In this document: positions 29,585 to 39,650 of the stretch, piece after piece | How the letters are laid out: each line of letters starts with the position of its first letter | Position numbering within the stretch: the first letter of the stretch is position 1 | NCBI GenBank assembly: GCA_963753135.1 | Contig: CAVWBA010000022.1 | Location: forward strand, 4,864-68,863 | Direction of reading: 5' to 3' | DNA length: 64,000 bases | Origin: Roseiarcus sp963753135 | Lineage (GTDB): Bacteria; Pseudomonadota; Alphaproteobacteria; Rhizobiales; Beijerinckiaceae | Translations under genes and position numbers: made by a program | Notes under the pieces: model-generated | Told to the model about the DNA's origin: nothing | Databases searched by the model: none | Seen by the model: only the letters and a program-made list of their open reading frames with translations

Positions 29585-31066
29585 ATGACCGAAACGTCGC
29601 ATCCCGCCGCGCAATGGGCCTATCGCAGCGCCGCAGAGCTCGCGCAGTCGCTATTGAAGAAGGAGGTCTCGGCTCTCGAGCTGACGGACCAATTCATCGC
29701 TCGAATCGAGGCTCTCGACGGGGACCTCAACGCGGTTCCGGTGCGCGATTTCGCGGGCGCCCGCGAAGCGGCGAAGGAGGCGGATGCGGCGCTCGCGCGC
29801 GGCGAGCGCCGGCCGCTCCTCGGCGTGCCGGTCACCATCAAGGAATCCTACAATGTCGCCGGATTGCCCACGACCTGGGGCATACCCGCCGCCAAAGGTT
29901 TTATCCCTCAGGAGGACGCGCTCGCAGTCGCGCGCCTCAGAAACGCCGGCGCGGTCATTCTCGGCAAGACCAACGTGCCCCTCCACCTCGGCGACTGGCA
30001 AAGCTACAACGACATTCACGGCGCGACCAACAATCCTTGGGACAAGACGCGGACGCCGGGCGGCTCTTCGGGCGGATCAGCCGCAGCGCTCGCCGCTGGT
30101 TTCGGTCCTCTGTCGCTCGGCTCCGATATCGGCGGCTCGTTGCGCGTTCCGGCCCATTTCTGCGGGGTCTGCGCGCACAAGCCGACCCATGGGATTGTCG
30201 CCTCCCGCGGTCATCTCCCGCCGGGTCTGCCCGCTTTGCCGGCCGCGGTCGATCTTGCGGTGATCGGCCCGATGGCGCGCTCAGCCGACGATCTCGCCTT
30301 GGCGCTCGATCTTATCGCCGGTCCAGATGAAGCGGCTGAAGGACGGGGCTACCGCTTGAACCTGCCCCCGGCGCGGGGCGAGAAGCTCGCGCAGTTCCGC
30401 GTGTTGTTCATCGCCGAACATCCGCTCCTGCCCACCTCGCCCGAAGTCGGCGCTTCGCTCGAGCTTTTGGCGAAACAACTGGCCGGCGCCGGCGTCGACG
30501 TGAAACGCGCGACCCCGCTCCTGCCGGATTTGGCGGCCTCGGCGCGACTCTACGCGAAGCTCTTGAACGCCGTCCTGTCAGCGCGGCTGCCGGACGATCA
30601 GCAGCGTGAAATGCAGGCTGTGGTCGAGGCAATTCCCGCCGACGATCAAAGCTTCATGGCGGAGCTGGCGCGCGGCTCGGTGATGAGCCATCGCGAATGG
30701 CTCAGGGCCGACTTCGCCCGTCAGGGCCTCAAACACCAATGGCGCGCCTTGTTTCGCGAATTCGACGTTGTCATCTGCCCGCCTGCCGCGACGCCCGCGT
30801 TCCCGCACGATCCGTCGACGCCGCAGGAAGCGCGGACAATCGCGGTCGGAGGCAAGGAATTTCCGTATCTTCATCTCCTGGCGTGGGCCGAGCTCGCGAC
30901 CACCTGCGGGCTGCCGGCCACGGTCGTTCCCATTGGCGTTAGGGACGGCTTGCCGATCGGCGTCCAGATCATCGGCCCGGAATTCGAAGACCGGACGCCG
31001 CTCGCCTTCGCCCGCCTGATCGAGCGCGAGTTCGGCGGTTTCGTAGCCCCGCCCGGCTACGCCTGA
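29585..31066 (+). CDS. Amidase (amidase signature family)
   Basis: A 493-residue amidase, complete. Catalytic lysine in LLGVPVTIKESYNVAG (about residue 85), the signature TPGGSSGGSAAALAAGFGPL and the nucleophile region LGSDIGGSLRVPAHFCGV (about residues 155-195). Compared with the amidase at 5.4 kb it has a different N-terminus and an extra C-terminal stretch, so the two are paralogues of different subgroups. It converges on the SAM/cyclase gene, the two stops lying 42 bases apart. Confidence 0.9.
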   Translation: MTETSHPAAQWAYRSAAELAQSLLKKEVSALELTDQFIARIEALDGDLNAVPVRDFAGAREAAKEADAALARGERRPLLGVPVTIKESYNVAGLPTTWGIPAAKGFIPQEDALAVARLRNAGAVILGKTNVPLHLGDWQSYNDIHGATNNPWDKTRTPGGSSGGSAAALAAGFGPLSLGSDIGGSLRVPAHFCGVCAHKPTHGIVASRGHLPPGLPALPAAVDLAVIGPMARSADDLALALDLIAGPDEAAEGRGYRLNLPPARGEKLAQFRVLFIAEHPLLPTSPEVGASLELLAKQLAGAGVDVKRATPLLPDLAASARLYAKLLNAVLSARLPDDQQREMQAVVEAIPADDQSFMAELARGSVMSHREWLRADFARQGLKHQWRALFREFDVVICPPAATPAFPHDPSTPQEARTIAVGGKEFPYLHLLAWAELATTCGLPATVVPIGVRDGLPIGVQIIGPEFEDRTPLAFARLIEREFGGFVAPPGYA

Positions 31067-31107
31067 GCGCGACGAGGGGCGCCTGAGCCTTGACGGCCTG
31101 AAGCCGA

Positions 31108-34100
31108 CTACGCCAGACGCTTCAGAAGCGTCTGCGCCTGGGCGATCACCGGCATCTCCGCCGTCGGCGAAAACCCTTCGAGCGCGGGCGAAAGGACCGC
31201 ATGGGCTTCGGCGAGACGGCCGGTCGCTTGATAAAGCTTGGCGAGCGCAAACGACGCGAGCAGTTCGAAGGTCCGGGCGCCCTGTTGTTTCGCGACGGCG
31301 AGGGAGGTTTTGAAAACGTCTTCGGCCTGCGCAGCGTTGGCGGGATCGCGGTTCAAAAGGATATTGCCGCGCAATCGATGCAGATTGGAATCGTAAAGGC
31401 GATCCCCGCCTTCTTGACTGATCACCAAAGCTTCGTCGATCAACGCCAAGCCTCGCTCATAATTGTGCGCCCCGGCTTCAAGCCTCGCAAGAACCCCAAG
31501 AAAGCCCGGAACGATGACCCGATTGCCTTGATCCCGATAATCCGCCAGCGATTGGCGGAAGTCATCGACGCGGTCAGCGCCGCCCAGCCGAGTGCGGCCC
31601 AAGCTCAGATACAGCCGCGAAAGCGCGCGATAATACGCCATGCCGTGCTCTCGGCTGATCTTCTGGAAATTCTCGGCGTCGGCGATGACGCTCTCGAAGT
31701 CATTGCGCGCGATCTCGAGCGCGATCTTGTAAAGGAGCACGGTCGCGGTGGTCGGCGGGTGGCCGAGCTCGCCAGCCAAACGCGTCGCCTCCTCGATCAA
31801 TCGACGCCCGCGCGGCAGATCGCCCGACAGCCACATCGTCAGCGCGAGGAAAGCTCTGGCGCTCACCGCGCCGTCGAGGCCGAACCTTTCCCTCAGTTCG
31901 CTGGCGGGCTCCTCGAAACTGCCAAGCCCCAGTTCGAGTTGGGCGCGCGCCTCGCGCAAGTCTCCCAGTTGCATGCAGGCTACGCCGAGGCCTATGCGGA
32001 CCGCGCGGGCCTCGGCAATTCGCCCTTGGGCTTCCGCCTCTCGGAGAGAACGTTCGGCAATATCCCGAGCCGCACGGAATTCCCCGCGCGTCCAAGTCCA
32101 GACAAACTGGCCATAAATTGCGGAAAGCTGCTCGGCGGGACGTTCGGCGCGCGCCGCGAGAGCGCTCGTGCGTTCGAACGCGGCCTTGGTCTCGTCCGCG
32201 GCGTAACCCTTCGACCACAGGACCGCGAGAGCATAGTCGGTCTCCAGCTTGACCCGCCGATCCGCCTCCGCCTTTGAAATCGCGGCCGGCGCGGCGCGCC
32301 CCGCCGCCTTGTCCGTCATGGCCATGGCTTGGCCGAGATGGGCCATCGCCTCCTGGAAGGCCGAGCGGCGCAAGGCCTGATCGCCTGCTCTGCCCCACCA
32401 TTCGATCGCGAGCTCGTCGAGGCCGGCTTCCGTGAAATGATGGGCGATGACTTCCGGCTCCGCGGCCGCGGCCTCGGGCTGTCCGGCGAGGATCTCCGCC
32501 GCGCGGCGATGCAGCGCCTGGCGCGCGCCCTTGAGCAGGCTGTCGTAGGCCGCATCCTGGATCAGCGCGTGCTTGAAGCGATAGCTGGCTTGCGGGCGCA
32601 GGCCCTCCGAGATGAGGAGATCCGCCTCGGCGAGCCTGTCGAGCGCGGACTGTAACGCCCGCTCGCCGTCGCCGCTAGCGATCGCGGCTGAAGCCGCCAC
32701 GTCCCGCAACAGCGCATAAGTGAAATGGCGGCCCAATACGGCGCCGACCTGCGCGACTTCGCGCGCTGGCCCAAGGCGGTCGAGCCGCGCCGCGAGCGAA
32801 TGCTGAAGCGTCGGGGGAATCATCTGCAGGCTGGCGGCCTCGCCGCGCTCGAGCAGAAGGCGCGTGACCTCCTCGACGAACAGCGGCACCCCGCCAGTGC
32901 GCTCGCTCACGCCCTCGATCACCTCCTGGCTCAGCGCGCGGCGGGAGGCGAGCTCGCCGACCATGCGCGCCGTGTCGGCGCGATCGAGGGGCTTGAGCGC
33001 GATGATGCTGTGGTGCGAGCGTGGGCTCCAGGACGGGCGAAATTCCGGCCGCGCGGTCGCGAGGATCAAGAGCCGCGCCTCAGCGCCCTTCTCGGCGAAA
33101 GTCCGCAGGAGATCGACCGAGGTCGGGTCGGCCCAGTGCAGGTCCTCAAGCACCAGAACGATGGGCTGCGCGCGCGCCCCGGCGAGCAGCCACGCGACAA
33201 GGGCCGCCAGTTGGCGCTCGCGCAATTCCTCGGGCGCAAGCTTCGCCGCGCGCTCCTCTGTTAGAGGGATGTCCACCAGCGGCGCGATCAGAGGCGTATA
33301 TTCGGCGGGGTCGAGGCCGATGAGCCGAAGCGTGTTCTCGAGGTCGGCCAAGCGCCGGTCGGCAGGCTCATCCGCGCCAAAGCGCTGGCGCCCCCATTCG
33401 GCGAATGAATGCAGGGGCGTATTCTGCAGGAGTTGCGATGACGGGAATTCGGACCAGGTGTGCGGCGTCCCGCGGAGCGTCGCGCGAAACTCCTCCAGGA
33501 GGCGAGACTTGCCGATGCCGGCTTCGCCGACAATGAACGTGAGCTGGCCCACGCCATCGCGAGCCCGATCCCACTGGCGGCGCAAGAGCGCGAGCTCCTT
33601 CTCGCGCCCGACGAGGGGGGTGAGCGCGCGCGCGCCGGCGCGCCTTCCGCCGCTCTGGCGCACGATCCGAAAGAGCGTCGTCGGCTCGGACGCGCCTTCC
33701 ATGAGATGGGCGCCGCGATCCTCCGCGATGAACAGGCCCGACACCTGACGCTGCACGCGAGCGGTGACCATGACCGTCCCCGGCTCGGCCAACGCCTGCA
33801 CGCACGCGGCGACATTGGGCGCGTCGCCGAAGATTTCTCCCGCCGCATCCACGACCACCGCCCCGCTCTCGATCCCGATGCGGGCGACAAGCTCCGGCTG
33901 GCCCGGAGCCTGCGCTCTTGCGTTTGAGTTCGGCAAGCGCGCGGTGAATAGCGAGCGCTGCGCGAACCGCGCGTTCGGAATCGTTCTCCTGCGCGATCGG
34001 GTGTCCGAACAGGGCCATCAGCCCGTCGCCGAGCGTCTTGGCGACGCGTCCGCCCATTTGCGACGACTGCGGCTGAGGCTGCGTCGAGGTAGGCGCTGAG

Positions 34101-34442
34101 CAAATTGCGCCAGTCCTCGACGTCGAGACTGGTCGCAAGGCCGGTCGATCCGACGAGATCGCAGAACATCACCGCGACGGGGCGGCGCTCGCCCGAAATT
34201 TCAGGGATTTTGCGCCGCAGCGGCGAGAACTGGCGCCGGGCTGCGCTCCGTCGAAAGCGCCGGGGCGATCAACCCCCGATCGCGGTGAGCAGCTTGCGCC
34301 GATCGCCGACGGCCGAGACGCCAATCTGCCTGAGGTCTTCCGCCGTCACATGACAGAGAACATGCTCGTCGATCCCGTTCTCGCGAAAGGCCGCCTCATA
34401 CTCGTCGAGACCAAGGCCCCGAAGCCACCCCCCCACGTCCAT
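31108..34442 (-). CDS. SAM - nucleotide cyclase - AAA ATPase - TPR signalling protein (frameshifted)
   Basis: About 1,111 residues in the standard order for this architecture. SAM domain (MDVGGWLRGLGLDEYEAAFR, residues 1-60); class III nucleotide cyclase domain (VMFCDLVGST-like MMFCDLVGSTGLATSL, then KTLGDGLMALFGHP); regulatory end IFGDAPNVAACVQALAEPG; a STAND/AAA-type ATPase with Walker A VGEAGIGKSRLLEEF and Walker B VLEDLHWADPTSVDL; and a long TPR-like helical repeat tail to the end. Frame changes near 34200, 34065 and 33930 fall inside or beside the cyclase domain. It may make cyclic nucleotides in response to a bound signal, but cyclase residues cannot be checked across the breaks. Confidence 0.8.
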
Positions 34443-34767
34443 GGCAGGGCTCCCCAACATGGGCTGGATAATCGCGCAGCAGCGCGGCGCTGTCCAGCTT
34501 GCCGTTGATCCCGTGGGGTTGAGATCGACTTGGCCGACAGCCAAGAGCGGAGTGAGGGTTGGCGCAAGCGAGCGACGCCAACCGGTCCGGCGGCGCAGCC
34601 TTCGCCTTTAGCCAAAGTCCGCTTCGCGGCCGATCCCGTAACGCCGCCGAAAGGCCTGCCGCCGTAACCAGCGCCGTCCACGCCATGCGGTTGGGTCTCC
34701 GGCCTTGACAGGTCCGAGCGCCTTGGCGCGCACTCTCCTCACATAGGCTGAAAGGCGGACGGCAAAA
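34443..34767. other. Intergenic stretch without a supported gene
   Basis: About 325 bases between the divergent SAM/cyclase gene and a small membrane ORF. A run of eight cytosines lies just inside the SAM/cyclase gene end. I see no tRNA, hairpin of note or coding signal; apparent frames have no conserved text. Confidence 0.5.
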
Positions 34768-35004
34768 ATGAGCAAGGACCCTGCAAGCGAGTCTCGTTCC
34801 AATTCTGCAATCGTCTTGGACGCCCCCACGGCGGCGCCTCATCCAGAAGAGATGCGCGCGACCGTACGGCTTCGGATCGGGAGCTCGGTGTCGCTCGATG
34901 CGACGGCGCGCGCCACGCCCGCCGGTTTGATAGCCGTAGGGCTGCTCGTCACAGCAATCCTCGCGCCGCTGTTGATCTTCGGCAAAAGCAATCGCGCGCG
35001 GTGA
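34768..35004 (+). CDS. Small single-pass membrane protein
   Basis: A 78-residue protein with a polar N-terminus (MSKDPASESRSNSAIVLDAP), then EEMRATVRLRIGSSVSLDAT, and one transmembrane helix near the C-terminus (AGLIAVGLLVTAILAPLLIF) ending in a basic tail (GKSNRAR). No family recognised. The ATG is preceded by purine-rich sequence but no strong ribosome-binding site. Single-gene transcript likely, with the repeat and hairpin downstream. Confidence 0.45.
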   Translation: MSKDPASESRSNSAIVLDAPTAAPHPEEMRATVRLRIGSSVSLDATARATPAGLIAVGLLVTAILAPLLIFGKSNRAR

Positions 35005-35066
35005 GGGAGAGCCCGGAGGCCGGCTGAACCCTCCGCCGGCTAGGAGTGCGCCCCCTTCGCATGGAT

Positions 35067-35106
35067 TCGTCATCGCGAGGAGGCCGAAGGCCGGCGCGGG
35101 ATCCAG
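35067..35106. repeat. Dispersed intergenic repeat, copy C (diverged)
   Basis: Contains TCGTCATCGCGAGGAGG followed by GCCGAAGGCCGGCGCGGG, a diverged version of the element at 1111-1144 and 8935-8959. Confidence 0.5.
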
Positions 35107-35136
35107 GGGAACGCAGGGCGCCCCCACATTCTCTGA

Positions 35137-35207
35137 ATTGCTTCGTCGCCATAGCCCGTCCGGAAGGACGGGCGTCTTTCCACGCCCTATGGCTCCCGCA
35201 ATAACGA
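35137..35207. repeat. Palindromic intergenic repeat, copy D with nested hairpin
   Basis: Opens with ATTGCTTCGTCGC, the reverse-complement end of the same repeat family, and closes with CTCCCGCAATAACGA. Inside is a perfect 8-bp stem GCCCGTCC / GGACGGGC with loop GGAA (35154-35173) followed by GTCTTT, and an outer pair CCATAG / CTATGG. It could act as a transcription terminator on the plus strand after the small membrane gene. Confidence 0.5.
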
Positions 35208-35230
35208 TTCCATACCGAACGCAGGACGCC

Positions 35231-35437
35231 CTAACAGATTGTCTGGGCCCCAATTTGCATGAGCGTCCGCCCCAGCGGGCCGGCGGCCTCAGGCGGCAGA
35301 ACGACCGACAGCCGACCTTCGACGCCACGGAGGTCTTCAAACGATAGCGTCAAACGAATGGGCGCGTTGTCCTCGCCCCGCTCAATCTCCCATCCGGTAA
35401 GGGAGACAGAACGCGCTTGCACAGGATCCTCGGCCAT
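35231..35437 (-). CDS. Small conserved-looking hypothetical protein
   Basis: A 68-residue acidic/hydrophobic protein: VSLTGWEIERGEDNAPIRLT, LSFEDLRGVEGRLSVVLPPE, AAGPLGRTLMQIGAQTI. The strand-like alternation and the clean start and stop look coding. No family assigned. The upstream 600 bases are gene-poor. Confidence 0.5.
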   Translation of the reverse strand: MAEDPVQARSVSLTGWEIERGEDNAPIRLTLSFEDLRGVEGRLSVVLPPEAAGPLGRTLMQIGAQTIC

Positions 35438-35751
35438 TCCGTTTGTTTCCGCAGTTGATAGTCAATCGCTATATATATTAAAATATATCGAGTAAACCGA
35501 GAGCGCGCCGTGGGTTCGCTTAGGCCGATCGCTCGAAAGAGAGCGGGCGCTTTGGTCAAAACCATTCCACTTGTATCCGAAGTACAAGGGCGCTTATGTG
35601 AGAAAAGCACGCCTTTCGGGGGCTCGCGTTGGCTGGGGGGAGCCTATGCCGAGCGTGTTCAGGTCGTTCGATAAGCTTACCGGGGCGTTTGCAGCGGCCG
35701 CCCTGGACCCGGCCCGCTCGGACGACCGCCATCGTCCTGAACCTGATTTGC

Positions 35752-35780
35752 TTGACAAAATCAGAAATATATGCTATACG
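35752..35780 (+). promoter_or_regulatory. Sigma70-type promoter without an obvious gene
   Basis: TTGACA at 35752-35757 and TATACG at 35775-35780 are separated by exactly 17 bases of AT-rich spacer. The -35 is perfect. No open reading frame with a start codon follows within 200 bases on this strand. Confidence 0.6.
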
Positions 35781-35953
35781 TTCCTACTAGCGGAATCTCA
35801 CTTCCCGCTCGCCGGCAGACGGGCGGGATGACGAGAAGCCGTCGCTGTTTGAAGCGCCGGTCCGCAACCCGCCGCGCGAGCTGCACCGGAACAGATTTTT
35901 TTTATTTTTTCGGCCATAACCCTTTGAAAAGTCCAGATTCGGCCAAATAAATC

Positions 35954-35989
35954 CAAATAAATCCAAGGATTTTCGCTTGGATTTATTTG
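35954..35989. repeat. Perfect 14-bp inverted repeat
   Basis: Arms CAAATAAATCCAAG (35954-35967) and CTTGGATTTATTTG (35976-35989) flank an 8-base loop. The left arm overlaps a tandem copy of AAATAAATCC (35945 and 35955). The sequence is unusually AT-rich for this genome. It could be an operator, a terminator-like hairpin or the end of a mobile element. Confidence 0.6.
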
Positions 35990-36060
35990 AATTTGCTTGA
36001 CACGAACTCGCGCGCTGGTTGAACCCACGGCCGACGGGAGGCTCAGCTCAAGAGCTGGCC

Positions 36061-37854
36061 TTACTTCACCGCCTCCACGCTCGGCTCGGGGACGTGGGCG
36101 CGGGCGTGCTTGTGCTCCTCGATGCGCTTCGCCTTTTCGCCGGCCTGCCGCGCGGCTTCGGTCAGCTGGTACATTTCCTGGTGGTCGTAGTCGTCGGAAG
36201 TCCGGAGCGCCTCGTCGGTATAGTTCTTGGCGTTCGGATCGCGTTCCAGCGCGCGCGTCCAGAGGTGGATCTTGACGAACATCGCGAGGATCCGGCCGTA
36301 GGTCACCACCTGCCCGCCCCAATTGCGCGCATAGAAGATCAGCGGGTTCTCGAGCGGCATTCCGGGCCTTCGGTCGCGGCGGTAGCGCCGCCGGATCATG
36401 CCGGTCTCGAGCGGATAGATGTTGTAGAAGTGGAAGCTCGCCCAGAACCAGGTGAGCAGATAAGCGACAGTGTCGGGGCGCGGGCCGCCGGCCACGGCGC
36501 GGCGGATGACCGTCTTGATGTGCTCGGGCGTGTAATAGGTGCGCCATGCGAGCCGATAGGCCTCCTGCCATTCCTCGCGCGACATGCGCGGATGGTCGGT
36601 GGTGACGTGCTCGAGGTCGAACTTGTTCAAGTCGGGGTCGATGTCGACGCCCTTCGCCACCGCCTTGGCGTGATCCTCGCTACCCGGGAGCGGCGTCAGG
36701 ATCGAGAATTCGAGGATGTCGAGCGGCAGCTCGCGCTGGATGATCTGGATGCGCTTGACCAGCGATTCCTGCGTGTCGTTCGGGAAGCCGATGATATAGC
36801 CGCAATAGGTGATGCAGCGGCGCTTGCGCCATTCGAGCAGGAGCTCGCGATAGTCGGAGATGTGGTTCTGCTTCTTCTTCGCCGAGGCCAGATTGTCGGG
36901 ATCGATGTTCTCAAGCCCGATGAACACGCGCTTGACGCCAGCCGCCACCGCCTTCTCGATGAAGCGGGGAATCTTGTGGCAGGCCGTGTCGACCTGGATG
37001 ATGAAGCGCGAATGGATGCCCTGCTGGCGCAGTTCGATCAGCCGGTCGAAGATCGATTCCCAGTTGCGATTGCGGGCGAGATTGTCGTCGGTGATGAAGA
37101 AGTAGCGGACGCCATTGGCGACGTTGATCCGCACCAAAGCTTCGATGTCGTCGGCGGTGCGATAGCGCGACTTGCGCCCCTGCACGTTGATGATGGTGCA
37201 GAACGAGCACAAGAAAGGACAGCCGCGCCCGGCGTCGAAGCTCGAGATCATGCCCAGCGTGCGCCCCACGCGCTCGGGCGGCATATAGGGGCCGGTCGCG
37301 CCTTCGAGCCCGGGCAGATCGTGGAGGTAATTGTAGATCGGTTTGAGCGCGCCCGCCGCAGCGTCGCGCAGCACTTCGTCGAAGCGCCCCTCCGCTTCGC
37401 CCGCATAGAGCGTGATGCCGAGGTCGAGCGCTTGCTTGAGCGAATCGGGGGTCTCCGGCAACATCGAGAGGCAGCCTGAAACATGGAACCCGCCGATCAC
37501 CACCGGCACGCCCGCCGCGCGCAGCGGCCGGGCGCAGTCCATGACGCGCGGGAACTGATTCGACTGGACGCCGACAAAGCCGACCATGCCGAAACCGCCA
37601 TTGTCCTTTATCTGGCGGGCGATACGGTCTACCCGTACGCGGGTGTTGGTCTCGTCGACCGGAAAGATCTCGATATCCACGTCCTCGCCGAGGACCTGAT
37701 CTTCCATGCATTTCTGCGCGATGCCGAAGAGACACGCGAGCGAATTGGAGGGCAGCGCCGACTTCCACCACTGGATGACGTAGCCCTGGTCGTCGTAGTG
37801 CGACGGCTTGACGAGAAAAAGCAGGAAACGTCGGCGCGCTGCGATCTCCGGCAT
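36061..37854 (-). CDS. B12-binding-domain radical SAM protein
   Basis: A 597-residue enzyme. Residues about 12-150 form a cobalamin-binding-type domain (VIGGFHVSGCLSMLPETPD, with VGFVGVQSNQFPRV before). The radical SAM centre follows with cysteines 212, 216 and 219 in RGCPFLCSFCTIINVQG, and GLENIDPDNL and ILTPLPGSEDHAKAV further on. Such proteins methylate or rearrange unactivated carbon using AdoMet, cobalamin and a 4Fe-4S cluster. The C-terminal 150 residues are basic and specific to this subgroup. It lies 200 bases downstream of the ATP-grasp gene on the same strand. Substrate unknown. Confidence 0.88.
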   Translation of the reverse strand: MPEIAARRRFLLFLVKPSHYDDQGYVIQWWKSALPSNSLACLFGIAQKCMEDQVLGEDVDIEIFPVDETNTRVRVDRIARQIKDNGGFGMVGFVGVQSNQFPRVMDCARPLRAAGVPVVIGGFHVSGCLSMLPETPDSLKQALDLGITLYAGEAEGRFDEVLRDAAAGALKPIYNYLHDLPGLEGATGPYMPPERVGRTLGMISSFDAGRGCPFLCSFCTIINVQGRKSRYRTADDIEALVRINVANGVRYFFITDDNLARNRNWESIFDRLIELRQQGIHSRFIIQVDTACHKIPRFIEKAVAAGVKRVFIGLENIDPDNLASAKKKQNHISDYRELLLEWRKRRCITYCGYIIGFPNDTQESLVKRIQIIQRELPLDILEFSILTPLPGSEDHAKAVAKGVDIDPDLNKFDLEHVTTDHPRMSREEWQEAYRLAWRTYYTPEHIKTVIRRAVAGGPRPDTVAYLLTWFWASFHFYNIYPLETGMIRRRYRRDRRPGMPLENPLIFYARNWGGQVVTYGRILAMFVKIHLWTRALERDPNAKNYTDEALRTSDDYDHQEMYQLTEAARQAGEKAKRIEEHKHARAHVPEPSVEAVK

Positions 37855-38054
37855 TTTGGCTCCCCGCCCAATAACGGCCCGTCCGAATCTGGCCCTGCAG
37901 TCGCCCCCTACCGATCGCGACCGTTACCAGCCCTCGCCCGAATGCGCAATCGCCGCCCTCGGCGTAGGGGAGCCGTGTCGCCCTAGCGCGCCACGGTTAC
38001 GCGCAGGTGTGTCGTAAGGATCACAGTCACGCTGGCGACTCGGAGCGTCGCGCG

Positions 38055-39536
38055 TCAGGCGCCGATCCGCTTGATGAACCAGTTGAGAATTCGCGTCCAG
38101 ATCTCGTCCTTGCCGATCAGGTCCTCGACCCCGTGTTCGAGGTTCGGGTTGTCGTTGACCTCGATGACGACGATTTCCCCGTCAGTTTCCTTGATGTCGA
38201 CGCCGTAAAGGCCTGGGCCGATCGCACGCACGGCCCTGAGCGCCGTGTCGATGACGCGCGGGGGCGCGTCGCCGAGGGCGAGCGTCTTCGATCCCCCCTC
38301 CTGCGCCCCGTTCGGCCCATGCTTGATGATCTGCCAGTGCCCGCGCGCCATCTGGTACTGGCAGACAAACAGCGGCTCGCCGTCGAGCACGCCGACCCGC
38401 CAATCGAACGTCGTCGGCATGAACTTCTGCGCCAGCAAGAGGTCGGTGTCCTCGAACAGTTTGTCGGACAGCCTCTTCAGCTCTTCGGCGTTCTCGACCT
38501 TGTGCACGCCGCGCGAGAACGAGCCGTCCGGAATCTTGACCACCATCGGCCAGCCGAGCTGGCGCTCGGCCTTGATGAGGTCCGCATCGTCGGCCAGCAT
38601 CACGGTCGGGGGCGTGGGCACGCCATGCGCCTCCAGAAGCTCGTTCAGGTAGACCTTGTTGGTGCAGCGGATCATCGCCTGCGGATCGTCGATGACCGGC
38701 ATGCCTTCGCTTCTGGCGCGCTGGGCGAAGCGATAGGTGAAATTGTCGATCGAGGTGGTCGCGCGGATGAAGAGAGCGTCGAATTCGGCCAATTCCGCGA
38801 GCTGCCTGCGAGTGATGAGCTCGACCTCCACCGACTGCTTTTCGGCGATCCGCTGGAAATGTCTCAGCGTCTCGGGAGAGGACGGGGGCAGCTCTTCCTG
38901 CGGGTCGTACAGAACGGCCAGCGAGTAACGGGCGATCGGGCGACCGCGCGGATTGCGCCAGTCGCGCTGGGTGTGCCGATGCAGACTCGTGCGGAAGAAT
39001 TCCGTCTCTTCCGGCCCGAGCTTGGCGAGCGGCCGGGCGCGCAGCCGGTCGATCTTCCAGTACTTGCCGGGCGTGATGGTGACCTCAATCGCCGGGCAGC
39101 GGTACCAGTCGAACAGGAGCCGGCCGAAGGCTTCGAAACGCTGATCCTGGGCGAGGCCGAAGCAGAACAGAAGGTCGAAGGTTGTATCCTCCGTCGCGTG
39201 CGCCTTGGTCGCCGCCGCGGTCAGCGCCTCCTGCAATTCCGGCAGCGACTGCTCGTAGAGTTTGAGCTCGCGCAAGTCGAGCATCGTCTCGACGGTTGGA
39301 ATCACCCGATGCCCGCGCGCTTCGGCAAGCAGAGAGGCGTAATAGCCCTTGGATTGATAATTATAGGAGCGCGACAGATTGATGATTTTCGCCCGCCCAA
39401 GACCCGCAAACAGTTTGGGGCGCGCCAGATAATCGCCCGTGGTTATGACTTTGTGCGGCGTGTCGGCGTTGGGAAAGTCGCGCGCCTGATCGACCAGAAT
39501 GACCCAGCCGTTCATGACGCGCGCCACTCGGGCCAT
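38055..39536 (-). CDS. RimK-like ATP-grasp ligase with N-terminal RLAN-type domain
   Basis: A 493-residue protein. The N-terminal 180 residues (VILVDQARDFPNADTPHKVI, GDYLARPKLFAGLGRAKIIN, SYNYQSKGYYASLLAEARGH) match the RLAN domain that precedes certain RimK-like ligases. The ATP-grasp part spans about residues 270-480, with MVVKIPDGSFSRGVHKVEN as the nucleotide-binding lysine loop, DWRVGVLDGEPLFVCQY and VVIEVNDNPNLEHGVED carrying the metal-binding Glu and Asn. RimK-like enzymes add glutamate or other amino acids to carboxylates. Comparative genomics places RLAN-containing ligases with acetyltransferases in peptide-modification cassettes; a GNAT gene is directly upstream here. No strong ribosome-binding site favours one start. 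Confidence 0.85.
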   Translation of the reverse strand: MARVARVMNGWVILVDQARDFPNADTPHKVITTGDYLARPKLFAGLGRAKIINLSRSYNYQSKGYYASLLAEARGHRVIPTVETMLDLRELKLYEQSLPELQEALTAAATKAHATEDTTFDLLFCFGLAQDQRFEAFGRLLFDWYRCPAIEVTITPGKYWKIDRLRARPLAKLGPEETEFFRTSLHRHTQRDWRNPRGRPIARYSLAVLYDPQEELPPSSPETLRHFQRIAEKQSVEVELITRRQLAELAEFDALFIRATTSIDNFTYRFAQRARSEGMPVIDDPQAMIRCTNKVYLNELLEAHGVPTPPTVMLADDADLIKAERQLGWPMVVKIPDGSFSRGVHKVENAEELKRLSDKLFEDTDLLLAQKFMPTTFDWRVGVLDGEPLFVCQYQMARGHWQIIKHGPNGAQEGGSKTLALGDAPPRVIDTALRAVRAIGPGLYGVDIKETDGEIVVIEVNDNPNLEHGVEDLIGKDEIWTRILNWFIKRIGA

Positions 39537-39650
39537 GCGGACAGTCGCGACAGCTTTTGCATGATGACGGGCGGAAGCGTCCCTGAGTTTCGGTGCGGAA
39601 GGTTCGACGACGACCGGCGCAACTCAGTTCCGCGCTTCTCTCGCCTCCCC

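Larger units (their letters stand above)
35438..36060. other. Gene-poor, AT-richer intergenic island
   Basis: A 620-base stretch with no convincing gene, richer in A/T than the rest of the window (for example CTATATATATTAAAATATAT near 35470). It holds a good promoter at 35752 and a 14-bp palindrome at 35954. Just behind the promoter one frame reads DEKPSLFEAPVRNPPRELHR, which looks like real coding sequence but has no start codon and stops quickly, so it may be a remnant or the 5' end of a lost gene. A horizontally acquired scar or an untranslated RNA are both possible. Confidence 0.5.

Noticed and set aside
29372..29614. 80-codon minus-strand frame upstream of the second amidase
   Set aside because: Looks partly coding (TSLTSIRRNHGASPIGFSFD) but overlaps the amidase start and has no family match; left unannotated.
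35571..35831. 86-codon plus-strand frame in the gene-poor island
   Set aside because: It runs through the promoter at 35752, has a poor start and no recognisable content.
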